Origin: Paenibacillus_F sp047238265 | GTDB taxonomy: Bacteria; Bacillota; Bacilli; Paenibacillales; NBRC-103111 | Length of the DNA stretch: 64,000 bases | Direction of reading: 5' to 3' | NCBI RefSeq assembly: GCF_047238265.1 | Contig: NZ_JBDFMM010000001.1 | Location: 310,001-374,000, forward strand | Shown here: positions 42,388 through 51,087 of the stretch, in pieces | How the letters are laid out: each line of letters starts with the position of its first letter | Position numbering within the stretch: the first letter of the stretch is position 1 | The notes under the pieces: generated by a model | The model's database searches: none | Seen by the model: only the letters and a program-made list of their open reading frames with translations | Told to the model about the DNA's origin: nothing | Made by a program: the position numbers and the translations under genes

Positions 42388-43329
42388 CTACTTCGCCGTG
42401 CGGGAAGCCGCAAGCTCCTGTGCGTAGTGGGCGGCGCCTGCGGATGAACGGCGGCCGGACAAGACGACGTCCGATAAATCGTCTTCCTGCGATACGTTCA
42501 CCCGGAAGGTATCGTAGAAGAGCGGACAATGGGCGAAAATCGACCCGGCAGCACCGACTTGCAGGCCGTCAAGCCCAGGATGACGGTTTCGGAGCGCAAC
42601 GACGAGGTCGGCGAGATCTTCGGCCGAGCGCACGATGATTTGCCGGGCGAGTGTGTCTCCCGCCGCGGCCGCACGGACAGCGAGCTCCGCGTGCTCGGCT
42701 ATCTGCGCCTTCTGCACGCCGGGCTGATACACGATTCCGCGCAGCTCGGGCGCTTCCCGGATGCCGTGTTTTTGAAGGACGGCTTCTGTAAGCGCGGTCG
42801 GTGGGAGGACGCCGTCGTAGCTTTTCATGACGGTTTGAAGAACGGAGAGCCCGATGTCATAGCCGCTGCCTTGATCGCCGAGCAGATGTCCCCAGCCTCC
42901 GCCGCGGTACTTCTTCCCTTCGGAATCGAAGGCGTAAATGATGGAGCCGGTGCCCGCGATGGCGATGAGGCCGGTGCCGGAGCCGAGGGCGGCTTTCAGC
43001 GCGATTTCGGCGTCGTTTTTAATGAGAAGAGCGACACCTTCATATGCACTTCCCGCAAGCGCCCGGATCAGATATTGCTCCATCGTGGCGCGCTCCTCGG
43101 CGGTGTCCACTCCGGCAAGACCGGCGCAAACGGCCAGGCACCTATGTCCCGGCAAAGCTTCCCTGACCGTGGCGAGAAGCCGGCCGAGCTCGGCCGACGC
43201 GGTTGCGAAAGTAACGGCGTGGGGATTTCCCGGACCGCCCGTCCAGGTGCCGAACTCCGCGCCGTTCAAGTCGATTGCGAGGGCTTCGGTTTTGGTGCCG
43301 CCGCCGTCAAGGCCGATGACGTAATCCAT
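42388..43329 (-). CDS. murK: N-acetylmuramate / N-acetylglucosamine kinase (BadF family)
   Basis: A 313-residue ASKHA-fold sugar kinase: phosphate-1 loop MDYVIGLDGGGTKTEALAID (1-20), the phosphate-2 region AIAGTGSIIYAF (about 122-133), GWGHLLGDQGSGYDIG and the adenosine region LQVGAAGSIFAH. The BadF/BadG-type sequence and the partnership with murQ match MurK of Clostridium acetobutylicum, which phosphorylates both MurNAc and GlcNAc. Thus MurNAc-6-P would be made inside the cell rather than by a PTS. ATG 43329 follows AGGGTGA. Which sugar is preferred cannot be read here. Confidence 0.85.
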   Translation of the reverse strand: MDYVIGLDGGGTKTEALAIDLNGAEFGTWTGGPGNPHAVTFATASAELGRLLATVREALPGHRCLAVCAGLAGVDTAEERATMEQYLIRALAGSAYEGVALLIKNDAEIALKAALGSGTGLIAIAGTGSIIYAFDSEGKKYRGGGWGHLLGDQGSGYDIGLSVLQTVMKSYDGVLPPTALTEAVLQKHGIREAPELRGIVYQPGVQKAQIAEHAELAVRAAAAGDTLARQIIVRSAEDLADLVVALRNRHPGLDGLQVGAAGSIFAHCPLFYDTFRVNVSQEDDLSDVVLSGRRSSAGAAHYAQELAASRTAK

Positions 43330-43837
43330 GGGAGTCACCCTTTTCTTCCGGTATTTTTGTAGAAAATGAATGTATGCCAGCACGATGTATAAAACGCAGG
43401 CCGATTGCCTGCCGCGGCCCGAGCCGGGCGGGATCGGAATGAACGATTTTGGGAATCGGGCGAATACGAAAAGGAAAAAGAAGCTTCCGCCCGGTAAATC
43501 AGAGATGTGGAAACAGAAGAAAAAAAGGGGATGAAGCTGATGTCCCTGCCAATAGTATAGCGGAAGCATAGGAAGATTGTAAAATAAAAGTTTATGTATT
43601 TTTAAAATTTTTGAAATAAAATTTTGATCAGAAACAGGCTTTTTGGTAATTTTCAAATGGACTAAAACGCCCGTACTAAAAGGAAAGTTTTATAAAAAGG
43701 TGCAGGAAACAAAATTTTATATAGTAAAAAATAATTGAAATAAAATTTCGTAAACGATATAATAGCACATAGAAAGCGGTTACAGATAAGTGGAAAACAA
43801 TCATTCGATTTTACTATCGACAAGGGAGGGGAACCTC
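43330..43837. promoter_or_regulatory. Divergent promoter region of the MurNAc locus
   Basis: An AT-rich 508-base spacer. TTGAAA (43735-43740), 17 bases, TATAAT (43758-43763) drive namZ. Dyads of form GAAAT-AAA-ATTTC occur at 43611-43627 (imperfect), 43706-43718 (imperfect) and 43735-43750 (perfect, overlapping the -35). These suit an RpiR/MurR-type repressor. Confidence 0.65.
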
Positions 43838-45053
43838 ATGCAAGGGAAGGTGAAAACGGGAGCCGACCGGTTTCCGGAAATGGGGCCCGCGCTGCTCAAA
43901 GGCCGTAAATTCGGCTTGCTGACGAATCCGACGGGGATCAATCGCGATTTTCAGTCGACCATTAAGGTTAGCGCCTCATTGGAAGGAGCGGAGACTGGGC
44001 GCTCTGTTCGCTTGCGAGCACGGAATTCGCGGGGAGCGCCAGGCAGGCGTCCGGTTCGAAGATGAAACCGATCCGGAGCTGGGAATTCCGGTGTACAGCC
44101 TGTACGGCAAACATAAAAAGCCGACGGCCGATATGTTGTCGGGGCTTCAGGCGATGGTTTTTGACATCCAGGATCTCGGCGTCCGGTTTTACACGTATCT
44201 CAGCACGCTGATCTATACGCTTGAAGCTTGCGCCGAAGCCGGCGTCCGGGTGATTGTGCTGGACCGGCCGAATCCGCTTGGCGGGCTTCAGTGGGAAGGG
44301 GGACTGCTGGACGAGAGTCTGCTGTCGATGGTAGGCGCGTGGAGAATGCCCGCCCGTACCGGCATGACCATCGGTGAATTCGCGCTGCTGGCGGCCGATG
44401 GAATGAAGACGCCCTGCGAGCTGTATGTCGTCAAGATGGAAGGCTGGGAACGGAATATGGAATATTCCGATACCGGGCTGCCGTGGCTTCCGCCGTCGCC
44501 AAACATGCCAACCATGGATACGGTGCGTATTTACGCGGGACATTGCCTGTTCGAAGGAACGAACCTGTCGGAAGGACGCGGTACGACCAAACCTTTCGAG
44601 CAGGTGGGAGCGCCCTGGCTGAAAGCGGAGGAAACATGCCGCGAGCTGAATGTGCTGAACCTTCCCGGAGTCCGGTTCCATCCCGTCACGTTCACACCGA
44701 CCTTTTCGAAACATGCCGGTCAACTGTGCAACGGTGTCATGACGTTCGTTACGGAGCCGGACGTGTACAAATCGGCCGTTACCGGCCTTCACTTGCTGAG
44801 TATGATTCAGAAACTTCATCCGGCTGAATTCGAATGGCTGCCTCCTTTCAAGGAAGGCCAGTCCACCTTCATCGATCTGCTTAGCGGCAGCGACCGGATC
44901 CGCCTGACTCTGCACGAGCCGGGCGCTTTGGAAGCAATCATCGCTTCCTGGGAACGCGACGGGAAGGAATGGGCCGGCATCCGCAGCAAGTATCTGCTCT
45001 ACGGAGAAGAAGGGGCGGCTTCCGCCGCAGGAGTCAGCGGCAATGGGGTATGA
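43838..45053 (+). pseudogene. namZ: Exo-beta-N-acetylmuramidase NamZ (DUF1343), frameshifted
   Basis: NamZ (DUF1343, GH171) releases MurNAc from peptidoglycan fragments. Start MQGKVKTGADRFPEM with GGGAGGGG upstream, then LLKGRKFGLLTNPTGINRDFQST; the frame breaks near 43993 and continues as ALFACEHGIRGERQAG, SLYGKHKKPTADML, FDIQDLGVRFYTYLSTL, VLDRPNPLGG and EGRGTTKPFE. One extra A (AGCT read as AGACT) explains the break; repair gives about 405 residues, the normal length. The frame ends overlapping the next gene. Either a pseudogene or an assembly error. Confidence 0.9.
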
Positions 45054-46212
45054 GGCGGCCGCTTCGGGCGCTGCGGCGCTGGGCCTCACGCCGGAAGGAG
45101 TGATCGCCGCCTGCCGGGCCGTTGACCGCGAGATCGCGGCGGGCGTCACTCCCGGAGCGGTACTGGCCGTCGTACGCGGAGACAAAGACCTCGTATACGC
45201 GGCAGGTTACGCCGAGCCGGAAGGCCCCGAGCCTGCCGCCGTACATGAGGGCACCCTGTATGACTGCGCCTCGCTCACCAAGGTGGCCGTTACGCTGCCG
45301 CTGGTGCTCGGGCTCATTGACGAAGGCCGGCTGACGCTGGATACACCGGCGTCTTCCTGGCTGCCGGAGTTTGCAAGCGGCGGCAAAGAAGAAGTCACGG
45401 TAGGCCAGCTTCTGACGCATACGTCGGGACTTCCGCCGCTTGTCAATCTGCACGCGTCGCATCTGACGCGGGAAGAAATGTGGCAGACGGTGTACCGCAC
45501 CCCGCTGCAGGCGAAACCCGGTACGCGGATGGCATACAGCGACGTCGGCTACATGACCCTCGGCCGGATAGCCGAGGAAATGCTGGGCGTGCCGCTGGAC
45601 GAGGCGGCGCGCGACAAAATCTTCGGGCCGCTGGGCATGAGCAGCGCCGGGTTTTGCCCGCCCGCGGAGCGGACGGCGGACATCGCGGCGACGGAGTTCG
45701 ACGCCTCCGCCGGAGTCCGCCTGCACGGCGTCGTCCACGACGAGAACGCCCGCGCGCTCGGCGGCGTCAGCGGCCATGCCGGGCTGTTCGCGGCGGCCGG
45801 CGATCTCGTCCGCTATGCCCGCATGTGGCTGGGCTGCGGGCTCGTTCCCGCCCCGGCCGGAGGGACGGACGCCGCGGCGGGAGCGGAAGCGCCCGGGCGG
45901 CGCATCCTCTCGCGGGCGGCGGTCCTTGCCTCCGTGCGCAGCCGCACGGAGAACATCCCGGGCGCGAACCGCGGACTCGGCTGGGCGCTCAAGGGCGACC
46001 CGCTGGATGCCTCGGGCGACTGGATGGGGCCGCGCAGCTTCGGCCATACGGGCTTCACGGGCACCAGCCTGTGGATGGACCCGGAGCGGGATCTGGCCGT
46101 CGTGCTGCTGACCAACCGGGTTTATTACGGACGCGGCGGAACGGTGGCGGCGCTTCGCGCTTGCGTGCATAACGCGCTTGCGGGAGCGGTTGTGACGAAT
46201 GAGAGATTTTGA
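45043..46212 (+). CDS. Class C beta-lactamase-like serine hydrolase
   Basis: A 389-residue penicillin-binding-like hydrolase (YbbE type). Motifs: SLTK (SxxK, about 85-88), YSD (Y-x-N-like, in AYSDVGYM), and HTGFTG (KTG-like). The absence of a clear signal peptide suggests intracellular or unusual location. In Bacillus the corresponding ybbE gene sits in the MurNAc recycling operon with namZ and nagZ; here it overlaps namZ by 11 bases. A role on muropeptides or related amides is inferred. AGGAG precedes ATG 45043. Confidence 0.85.
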   Translation: MGYEAAASGAAALGLTPEGVIAACRAVDREIAAGVTPGAVLAVVRGDKDLVYAAGYAEPEGPEPAAVHEGTLYDCASLTKVAVTLPLVLGLIDEGRLTLDTPASSWLPEFASGGKEEVTVGQLLTHTSGLPPLVNLHASHLTREEMWQTVYRTPLQAKPGTRMAYSDVGYMTLGRIAEEMLGVPLDEAARDKIFGPLGMSSAGFCPPAERTADIAATEFDASAGVRLHGVVHDENARALGGVSGHAGLFAAAGDLVRYARMWLGCGLVPAPAGGTDAAAGAEAPGRRILSRAAVLASVRSRTENIPGANRGLGWALKGDPLDASGDWMGPRSFGHTGFTGTSLWMDPERDLAVVLLTNRVYYGRGGTVAALRACVHNALAGAVVTNERF

Positions 46213-46256
46213 CCGGACGATAAACCGATTCATTCAACCCAAAGGAGCGATTCCAC

Positions 46257-46961
46257 ATGACAGAGCAAAAGCATCATATTTTGGCGATCGGCGGTCACGC
46301 CGGCGACTTGGATTTGACGGCGGGCGCCGTTATCGCGAAATATACGCAGGCCGGCCATAAAGCGACCTTCCTGCACCTCACCCCGGGAGAGAAGGGGCAT
46401 CCCCGCCTGACTCCGGAAGAGTACGCGAAGCAGAAAATCGAGGAAGCCCACAAATTCGCCGATATCGTCGGGGCCGACGTCAAGTTTCTGGCCTACAAAG
46501 ACGCCGAGCTTCCCGTCGACGAAGAAGTGAAATACCAGGTGGCCGACGTGATCCGCGAGGTGAAACCGGATATCATTCTCACCCACTGGAAGGGCAGCAT
46601 TCATAAAGACCATGCGAATACGCATTATATTGTCAATGACGCGCGTTTTTACGCCGGATTGAAGACGATCGAGCGCGAGCTTCCGTCCCATTACGCCAAC
46701 CATCTGTACTATGCCGACAACTGGGAAGATCCGTACGATTTCAACCCGGAAATTTTTATTGACATTCCCGATGAAGCATACGAGACTTGGGTTAAAGCGA
46801 TGAATGTGTATGCCTACGCACGCGGTGAAACTTACGGATTTCCGTTCATCGAATACTATAAAGCGTTGACGATCGTGCGCGGCGCTCCGGCTAACTTCAA
46901 GCGGGCTCAAGCGTTCGCGGTACCGACGGGCGCGCTTTCGAAACGCGTACAATTTTTCTAA
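46257..46961 (+). CDS. PIG-L-family deacetylase-like protein, altered active site
   Basis: A 234-residue Rossmann-like protein of the LmbE/PIG-L family (GlcNAc-type deacetylases such as BshB/MshB). The first zinc motif reads GGHAGDLDLTAG instead of the usual HPDD: the zinc His and second Asp remain, but the first Asp, the general base in MshB, is Gly. The second zinc motif HKDHANTH is intact. It lies 44 bases after the beta-lactamase-like gene and 30 bases before murR, so it is probably part of MurNAc/GlcNAc metabolism. Activity is uncertain because of the replacement. Confidence 0.85.
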   Translation: MTEQKHHILAIGGHAGDLDLTAGAVIAKYTQAGHKATFLHLTPGEKGHPRLTPEEYAKQKIEEAHKFADIVGADVKFLAYKDAELPVDEEVKYQVADVIREVKPDIILTHWKGSIHKDHANTHYIVNDARFYAGLKTIERELPSHYANHLYYADNWEDPYDFNPEIFIDIPDEAYETWVKAMNVYAYARGETYGFPFIEYYKALTIVRGAPANFKRAQAFAVPTGALSKRVQFF

Positions 46962-46991
46962 AGCGCGGCACGCAGGCAAAGGAGAGGAATT

Positions 46992-47840
46992 ATGAACGGA
47001 GGATTAGTCAGGCTGCGCGAGATTCTGGACGATATCACGCCATCGGAACGCAAGGTGGCTGAATTTGTGCTCACTCATCCGCATCGAATGCTGGAAATGT
47101 CCGTAGCGCAATTAGCGGCCGAAAGCGGCGGCAGCCAGGCGGCGATTATCCGTTTGTGCAAGTCGATGGGCGTGAAAGGCTACCCGGAGCTGAAGCTCAA
47201 AGTAGCCGGTGACTTGAACCAGAGCGAGGAAAGATACGAATACCGGGAGATTCGTCCGAACGATTCCATCGAGCGGATTATTCATACGGTATCGGCCAAC
47301 AACATCCAGTCCATCCGCGATACCGTGACCATCCTGGATGCGGATACGGTCAAAAGCGCGGTCGAGGCGCTAAGCCGGGCGAAACGGACGTACTTCTACG
47401 GGCTGGGCGCTTCGAATCTGATCGCTCAGGATGCCCAGCACAAATTTTTGCGGATCAACAAGACCAGCTATTCGTTTACCGATCCGCATCTTGAGCTGAC
47501 ATCCGCCGTGATGCTGAACGAGGAGGATGTGGCGGTCGGCATTTCTTATTCCGGCGAGACGGATCATGTCATCGAGTGTTTGAAAGAAGCGCGTCTATGC
47601 GGGGCAAAAACGATTTCCATCACGAAATACGGCAACAATTCGGTCAGCTCGCATGCGGATTATCCCTTGTACACCTCTTCGACGGAGAACGAAATCCGCA
47701 GCGGAGCGATGTCTTCAAGGATGACGCAGCTGAATGTCATTGATATTTTGTACCTGGGCGTAGCCAGCCGGGAGTACGAAGATTCCGTGCGCTATCTGGA
47801 AAAAAGCCGGGATATTATCCGGCGCATGACGGGGCGCTGA
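46992..47840 (+). CDS. murR: RpiR-family regulator, MurR-like
   Basis: A 282-residue regulator with an N-terminal RpiR HTH (ITPSERKVAEFVLTHPHRMLEMSVAQLAAESGGSQAAIIRLCKSMGVKGYPELKLKV, about 15-70) and a C-terminal SIS domain (YFYGLGASNLIAQDAQHKF, about 134-152; SYSGETDHVIECL) that senses a phosphosugar, probably MurNAc-6-phosphate. It closes the plus-strand MurNAc unit and likely binds the GAAAT..ATTTC dyads before namZ. GGAGAGG precedes ATG 46992. A terminator follows. Confidence 0.9.
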   Translation: MNGGLVRLREILDDITPSERKVAEFVLTHPHRMLEMSVAQLAAESGGSQAAIIRLCKSMGVKGYPELKLKVAGDLNQSEERYEYREIRPNDSIERIIHTVSANNIQSIRDTVTILDADTVKSAVEALSRAKRTYFYGLGASNLIAQDAQHKFLRINKTSYSFTDPHLELTSAVMLNEEDVAVGISYSGETDHVIECLKEARLCGAKTISITKYGNNSVSSHADYPLYTSSTENEIRSGAMSSRMTQLNVIDILYLGVASREYEDSVRYLEKSRDIIRRMTGR

Positions 47841-47856
47841 ATGTCGGCGCCCGCCC

Positions 47857-47918
47857 AAAAATCCCCTTGTGGAACGATGAAAGCCTCATGCTTCGTCGTT
47901 CCCGGGGGATTTTTTTGC
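47857..47918 (+). terminator. Intrinsic terminator of the namZ-murR unit
   Basis: AAATCCCC/GGGGATTT outer stem enclosing GGAACGA/TCGTTCC, then T7. Confidence 0.8.
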
Positions 47919-48079
47919 TGTGTCTCGGGAACCGGATCACCGGATTCGGACCCGGGGCTTTTTTGTGCTAAAAATAAAAAAGGTTCCGGAATGCTGTAAC
48001 GAAATGACTCCGTCTGGTACAAATAAGAAGAACCATTAAAAACATGCCCGTCGGATGAGGCTTCGAATGAGGAGGGCGC

Positions 48080-48574
48080 ATGGGGCTTGAGGAGCTTTAC
48101 AAAGAGATTCAACCAAAATTGTACGCTTTTTTCTATGTGAAAACGCAAAGCAGAGAAGCCGCGGAAGACCTGACCCAGGAAGTTTTCTATGAGGCGGTCA
48201 AAGGACAGGGCTCTTTCCGGGGAGATTCGACGGTGCGGACCTGGCTCTTCGGCATCGCGAAGAACAAGCTGAGCAACTATTACCGGTCCAAAAAATACGG
48301 GCAGGAGCTGGCGGCGAAGCTTGCGTCGGAAAACCGCGAATCCGTTACGCCGGAGAAGCAGGTGCTGGACCGGGAGGACCGCGATCTTTTGCTGGAACGG
48401 ATTTTCCGGCTGGATGAAGGTGCCCAGGAAATCGTCACACTGCGTATGTATGCCGAGTTGTCTTTCCGGGAAATCGGACACATTATCGGCGCTACGGAAA
48501 ACAGTGTCCGGGTAAAATTCCACCGGATCAAGCTCCAACTGCACAAAGAGCTGGAGGGATATTATGAACGATAA
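48080..48574 (+). CDS. ECF RNA polymerase sigma factor
   Basis: A 164-residue sigma-70 of the ECF group: sigma-2 (ELYKEIQPKLYAFFYVKTQSREAAEDLTQEVFYEAVKG, about 5-42; WLFGIAKNKLSNYYRSKK) and sigma-4 (LDEGAQEIVTLRMYAELSFREIGHIIGATENSVRVKFHRIKLQL, about 112-155). It overlaps the anti-sigma gene by 11 bases. GAGGAGG precedes ATG 48080. Target promoter not identified; likely autoregulated. Confidence 0.92.
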   Translation: MGLEELYKEIQPKLYAFFYVKTQSREAAEDLTQEVFYEAVKGQGSFRGDSTVRTWLFGIAKNKLSNYYRSKKYGQELAAKLASENRESVTPEKQVLDREDRDLLLERIFRLDEGAQEIVTLRMYAELSFREIGHIIGATENSVRVKFHRIKLQLHKELEGYYER

Positions 48575-49151
48575 AAATACGGTGCGGCATATCATCGAAG
48601 ACCTGCTGCCGCTTTATGAGGAAGGTCTGCTCAGCGAAGAGACGGCCAAGTGGCTGGAAGCGCAGACGGCGGGGGACCCCGATTACGCAAGGCTAGTCCG
48701 TCTGTCGGGAGAGAGTCTGCCCAAACCGGAGCTGCCGGAGCCGGCCGAGGACTATGCGAAGATGATGGCGAAGATCAACCGGAAGCTGTCTTTGTATCAA
48801 CTGCTGTTTATGGCGATTTCGTTCGTGCTGGCGATCCGCACGTCGCTGCTTAACGAAAGTTTCGGGTTTGTTTTGTGGTATGCCGTGCTCGGCTTCGTCA
48901 CGTACCTGTTTTATAAGCAGATGAAGATTGTGTTATTCCTCTCGTTCGCGCCTGTTTTTCTGTGGTCACTGGGAGACAGTATTTACTCGGCCGTAAACGG
49001 TTCGGGAGAGGGGGGAATAGGAATGCTCGTCTTTGCGCCTATAATGGGGGCTGTTTTGACGGCTTTCATTCACAGCCTGTTTGCCCTTATCGGAAGCTTG
49101 ATGGGACTGCTGGTGTTAAAGATCAGAAAGACGGGAGACGATTCGGAATGA
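48564..49151 (+). CDS. Membrane anti-sigma factor-like protein
   Basis: A 195-residue partner of the ECF factor. The N-terminal helices (HIIEDLLPLYEEGLLSEETAKWLEAQTAGDPDYARLV) match the zinc anti-sigma pattern, but the HxxxCxxC cysteines are absent, as in zinc-free variants. Three to four membrane segments follow (about 80-185). It is translationally coupled upstream and downstream (ATGA overlap with the next gene). Sequestration of the sigma factor at the membrane is inferred. Confidence 0.8.
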   Translation: MNDKNTVRHIIEDLLPLYEEGLLSEETAKWLEAQTAGDPDYARLVRLSGESLPKPELPEPAEDYAKMMAKINRKLSLYQLLFMAISFVLAIRTSLLNESFGFVLWYAVLGFVTYLFYKQMKIVLFLSFAPVFLWSLGDSIYSAVNGSGEGGIGMLVFAPIMGAVLTAFIHSLFALIGSLMGLLVLKIRKTGDDSE

Positions 49152-49888
49152 AGAAAAGGAAAAAGAGAAAGAGCTTGTACATCGCGCTGCTGGTGCTGCT
49201 TGCTTTGTTTGTCGGTTCGCTGTATAACTCGCTGAACGGGAATCCGCTCAGTAAATGGCTGGCCGGGCGGGAGCTGGAGCAGTTTATGGCTGAGCACTAT
49301 CCGGAGAAGCGGCTGAGAATCGAGAAAGGGTTTTATAACTTCAAATTCAAGCAATACGAGTACCGGGTGAGGGAAATCGGGGCGGATGCGGGCAAAGGAG
49401 AGCCGGCGGAGTATGAATTTTCCGTAGGCGGCTGGATTCCCAAGGTGAAAGTGGACGGCATCCGAACCGCCAACCTCGATACGGCTCTGATGGAGCGGCT
49501 GAGCTCAGAGGCGGCCGCGGAGCTTAAGGGAGCTTTTGCCGGGCGTGTTCCTGCGGTCCGCGAAGTCACCGTCCAGCTTGAGGTCGTCAAAGGACAACTG
49601 GCGGAGAACGCGGTCTGGACTCCGTCCCTGAAGCTGGATGAGCCGCTGTATATCCACGTGGTGACGGATGCGGCGGGCGCGTCCAAAGAGCAGGTTGCCG
49701 AAGCGGCGGGTGAGATCGCGGCCGTTCTGGACGCCGGAGGGTACGATTACGGACACGTCACGATTAACGCGAACGTGATGGACGACAAGGCGGGTAAAGA
49801 CAGTTACGGGTATGTGAAATACGTGGCGCGCTTCGATAAAGGCGGCGGAAAGGTGAGCGCGAAGGATGTGGAGGAAGTGACGAAATAG
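49148..49888 (+). CDS. Membrane-anchored protein of the ECF operon (YfjL-like)
   Basis: A 246-residue protein with one N-terminal membrane anchor (SLYIALLVLLALFVGSLYNSL) and an extracytoplasmic alpha/beta domain. Family similar in layout to YfjL-type hypothetical proteins; specific function unknown. ATG 49148 overlaps the anti-sigma stop, so it completes a three-gene operon and may sense or respond to envelope stress. Confidence 0.7.
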   Translation: MKKRKKRKSLYIALLVLLALFVGSLYNSLNGNPLSKWLAGRELEQFMAEHYPEKRLRIEKGFYNFKFKQYEYRVREIGADAGKGEPAEYEFSVGGWIPKVKVDGIRTANLDTALMERLSSEAAAELKGAFAGRVPAVREVTVQLEVVKGQLAENAVWTPSLKLDEPLYIHVVTDAAGASKEQVAEAAGEIAAVLDAGGYDYGHVTINANVMDDKAGKDSYGYVKYVARFDKGGGKVSAKDVEEVTK

Positions 49889-50062
49889 CGGCCCCGTATT
49901 TTGCTTGGGGAGCTGCCCGACCGGCTGCGCCAGCCGATTCCATAGCGGTTGTTTGGCGCTGGAATCCCTAAAAGAGCAAGAACGGTCAAAACCCGTCCTG
50001 CCTGCCTTGGTATACTGAATTCACCCGATAGGATCCGGTTACAGTATAAGGGGGAATGCAGT

Positions 50063-50710
50063 ATGTTAAGTATGGCTTTAGGAACGGCAGGAGCTTTTTT
50101 TGTGAGTTTAGTCCGCGGGGAAGTGCCTGCGGGTACTTTGATTTGGATAGGGGCGGCCGTCGTATTGGTTATGCTGGGCGAGCTCGCAGAAGCCTTGAAG
50201 AAAAGAAGTTTGCAGGGAGAAGAGCCGCATTGGTTTATGGAGACCGCTAAGGCGGCGGGGATCGCTCTTTTGTCGGTAGCGGTCGTGCTGGGTAAGTTCC
50301 TGTTCGTGGGGGCCATCTTGGCCAAAACGTTTCCGGTGCTGGGCTTGCCCGAATCCAAAGAAGCTCTCGTTTGGTACGGTTCCGTATCGATCGGAATCAC
50401 GGTACTTCTTAGTTTTCTGATCAAAACGGCAGTGTACGGGAAGGAAACAGGTCTGCGGTTAAGCTGCGGACTGCTGAACGCTCTGCTGACAGCCGCCGGT
50501 ACGGCCTGGATGAGCGGGGTGTTTCACGCTCCGGTTCATTTGCCTCTTCAAGGGCATGCGGTGATCGGGCTGCTCATGACGCTTGCGATGTACGTCCTCC
50601 TGCTGCTGGAGCGGGAAATGAAGCGGGAAGACGGGGAGCGGAAAGAAGCGGTCACCGAAGAGAAGAACAGCGAACGGGGTTCCAGGACTTTTGCGCATAA
50701 AAGCTCGTAA
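50063..50710 (+). CDS. Unknown membrane protein
   Basis: A 215-residue protein with about five hydrophobic helices and a charged C-terminal tail (EREMKREDGERKEAVTEEKN). Not recognised. ATG 50063 follows AGGGGGAA; the open frame upstream to 49949 has no site. Confidence 0.65.
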   Translation: MLSMALGTAGAFFVSLVRGEVPAGTLIWIGAAVVLVMLGELAEALKKRSLQGEEPHWFMETAKAAGIALLSVAVVLGKFLFVGAILAKTFPVLGLPESKEALVWYGSVSIGITVLLSFLIKTAVYGKETGLRLSCGLLNALLTAAGTAWMSGVFHAPVHLPLQGHAVIGLLMTLAMYVLLLLEREMKREDGERKEAVTEEKNSERGSRTFAHKSS

Positions 50711-51011
50711 GGGGTTGGCGATAGAGTTCGGGAGCTTCCGCGCTGAGCTGTCGAGCCGGCAAGGTGAGGCGAGAAAGCCAATCTTTTACCATTATATGAA
50801 GCAAAAAATATAAGAAGCAAAAAGGTCAGTCTCGCGAGATATGCTCCCGGGTTCTGGCCTTTTGACGGTTATATGCGGTTGGAAGCCATCTTTTGCTGCT
50901 CTGAGGCTGGAGAGTTGTCCGTAACGGTTCACCAGGCTCTGCGGTAAGTGACTTTTCCCCCGGCGTCAACGCCTTGGATTTCTTTTAACCCGACAGTGCT
51001 GTTGTAGATAC
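50711..51011. other. Intergenic region
   Basis: Convergent spacer with no supported gene. Confidence 0.4.
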
Positions 51012-51042
51012 AAAAAAAGCCGGCACTGTTTCCAGCACCGGC
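51012..51042 (-). terminator. Terminator of the sugar ABC operon
   Basis: On the minus strand AGCCGGTGCTG/CAGTGCCGGCT stem followed by a T7 run, downstream of the last permease gene. Confidence 0.85.
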
Positions 51043-51087
51043 TGCATCTTTGGACCCTATGTTTAGATTAAGTTCATTCGCACCGCT

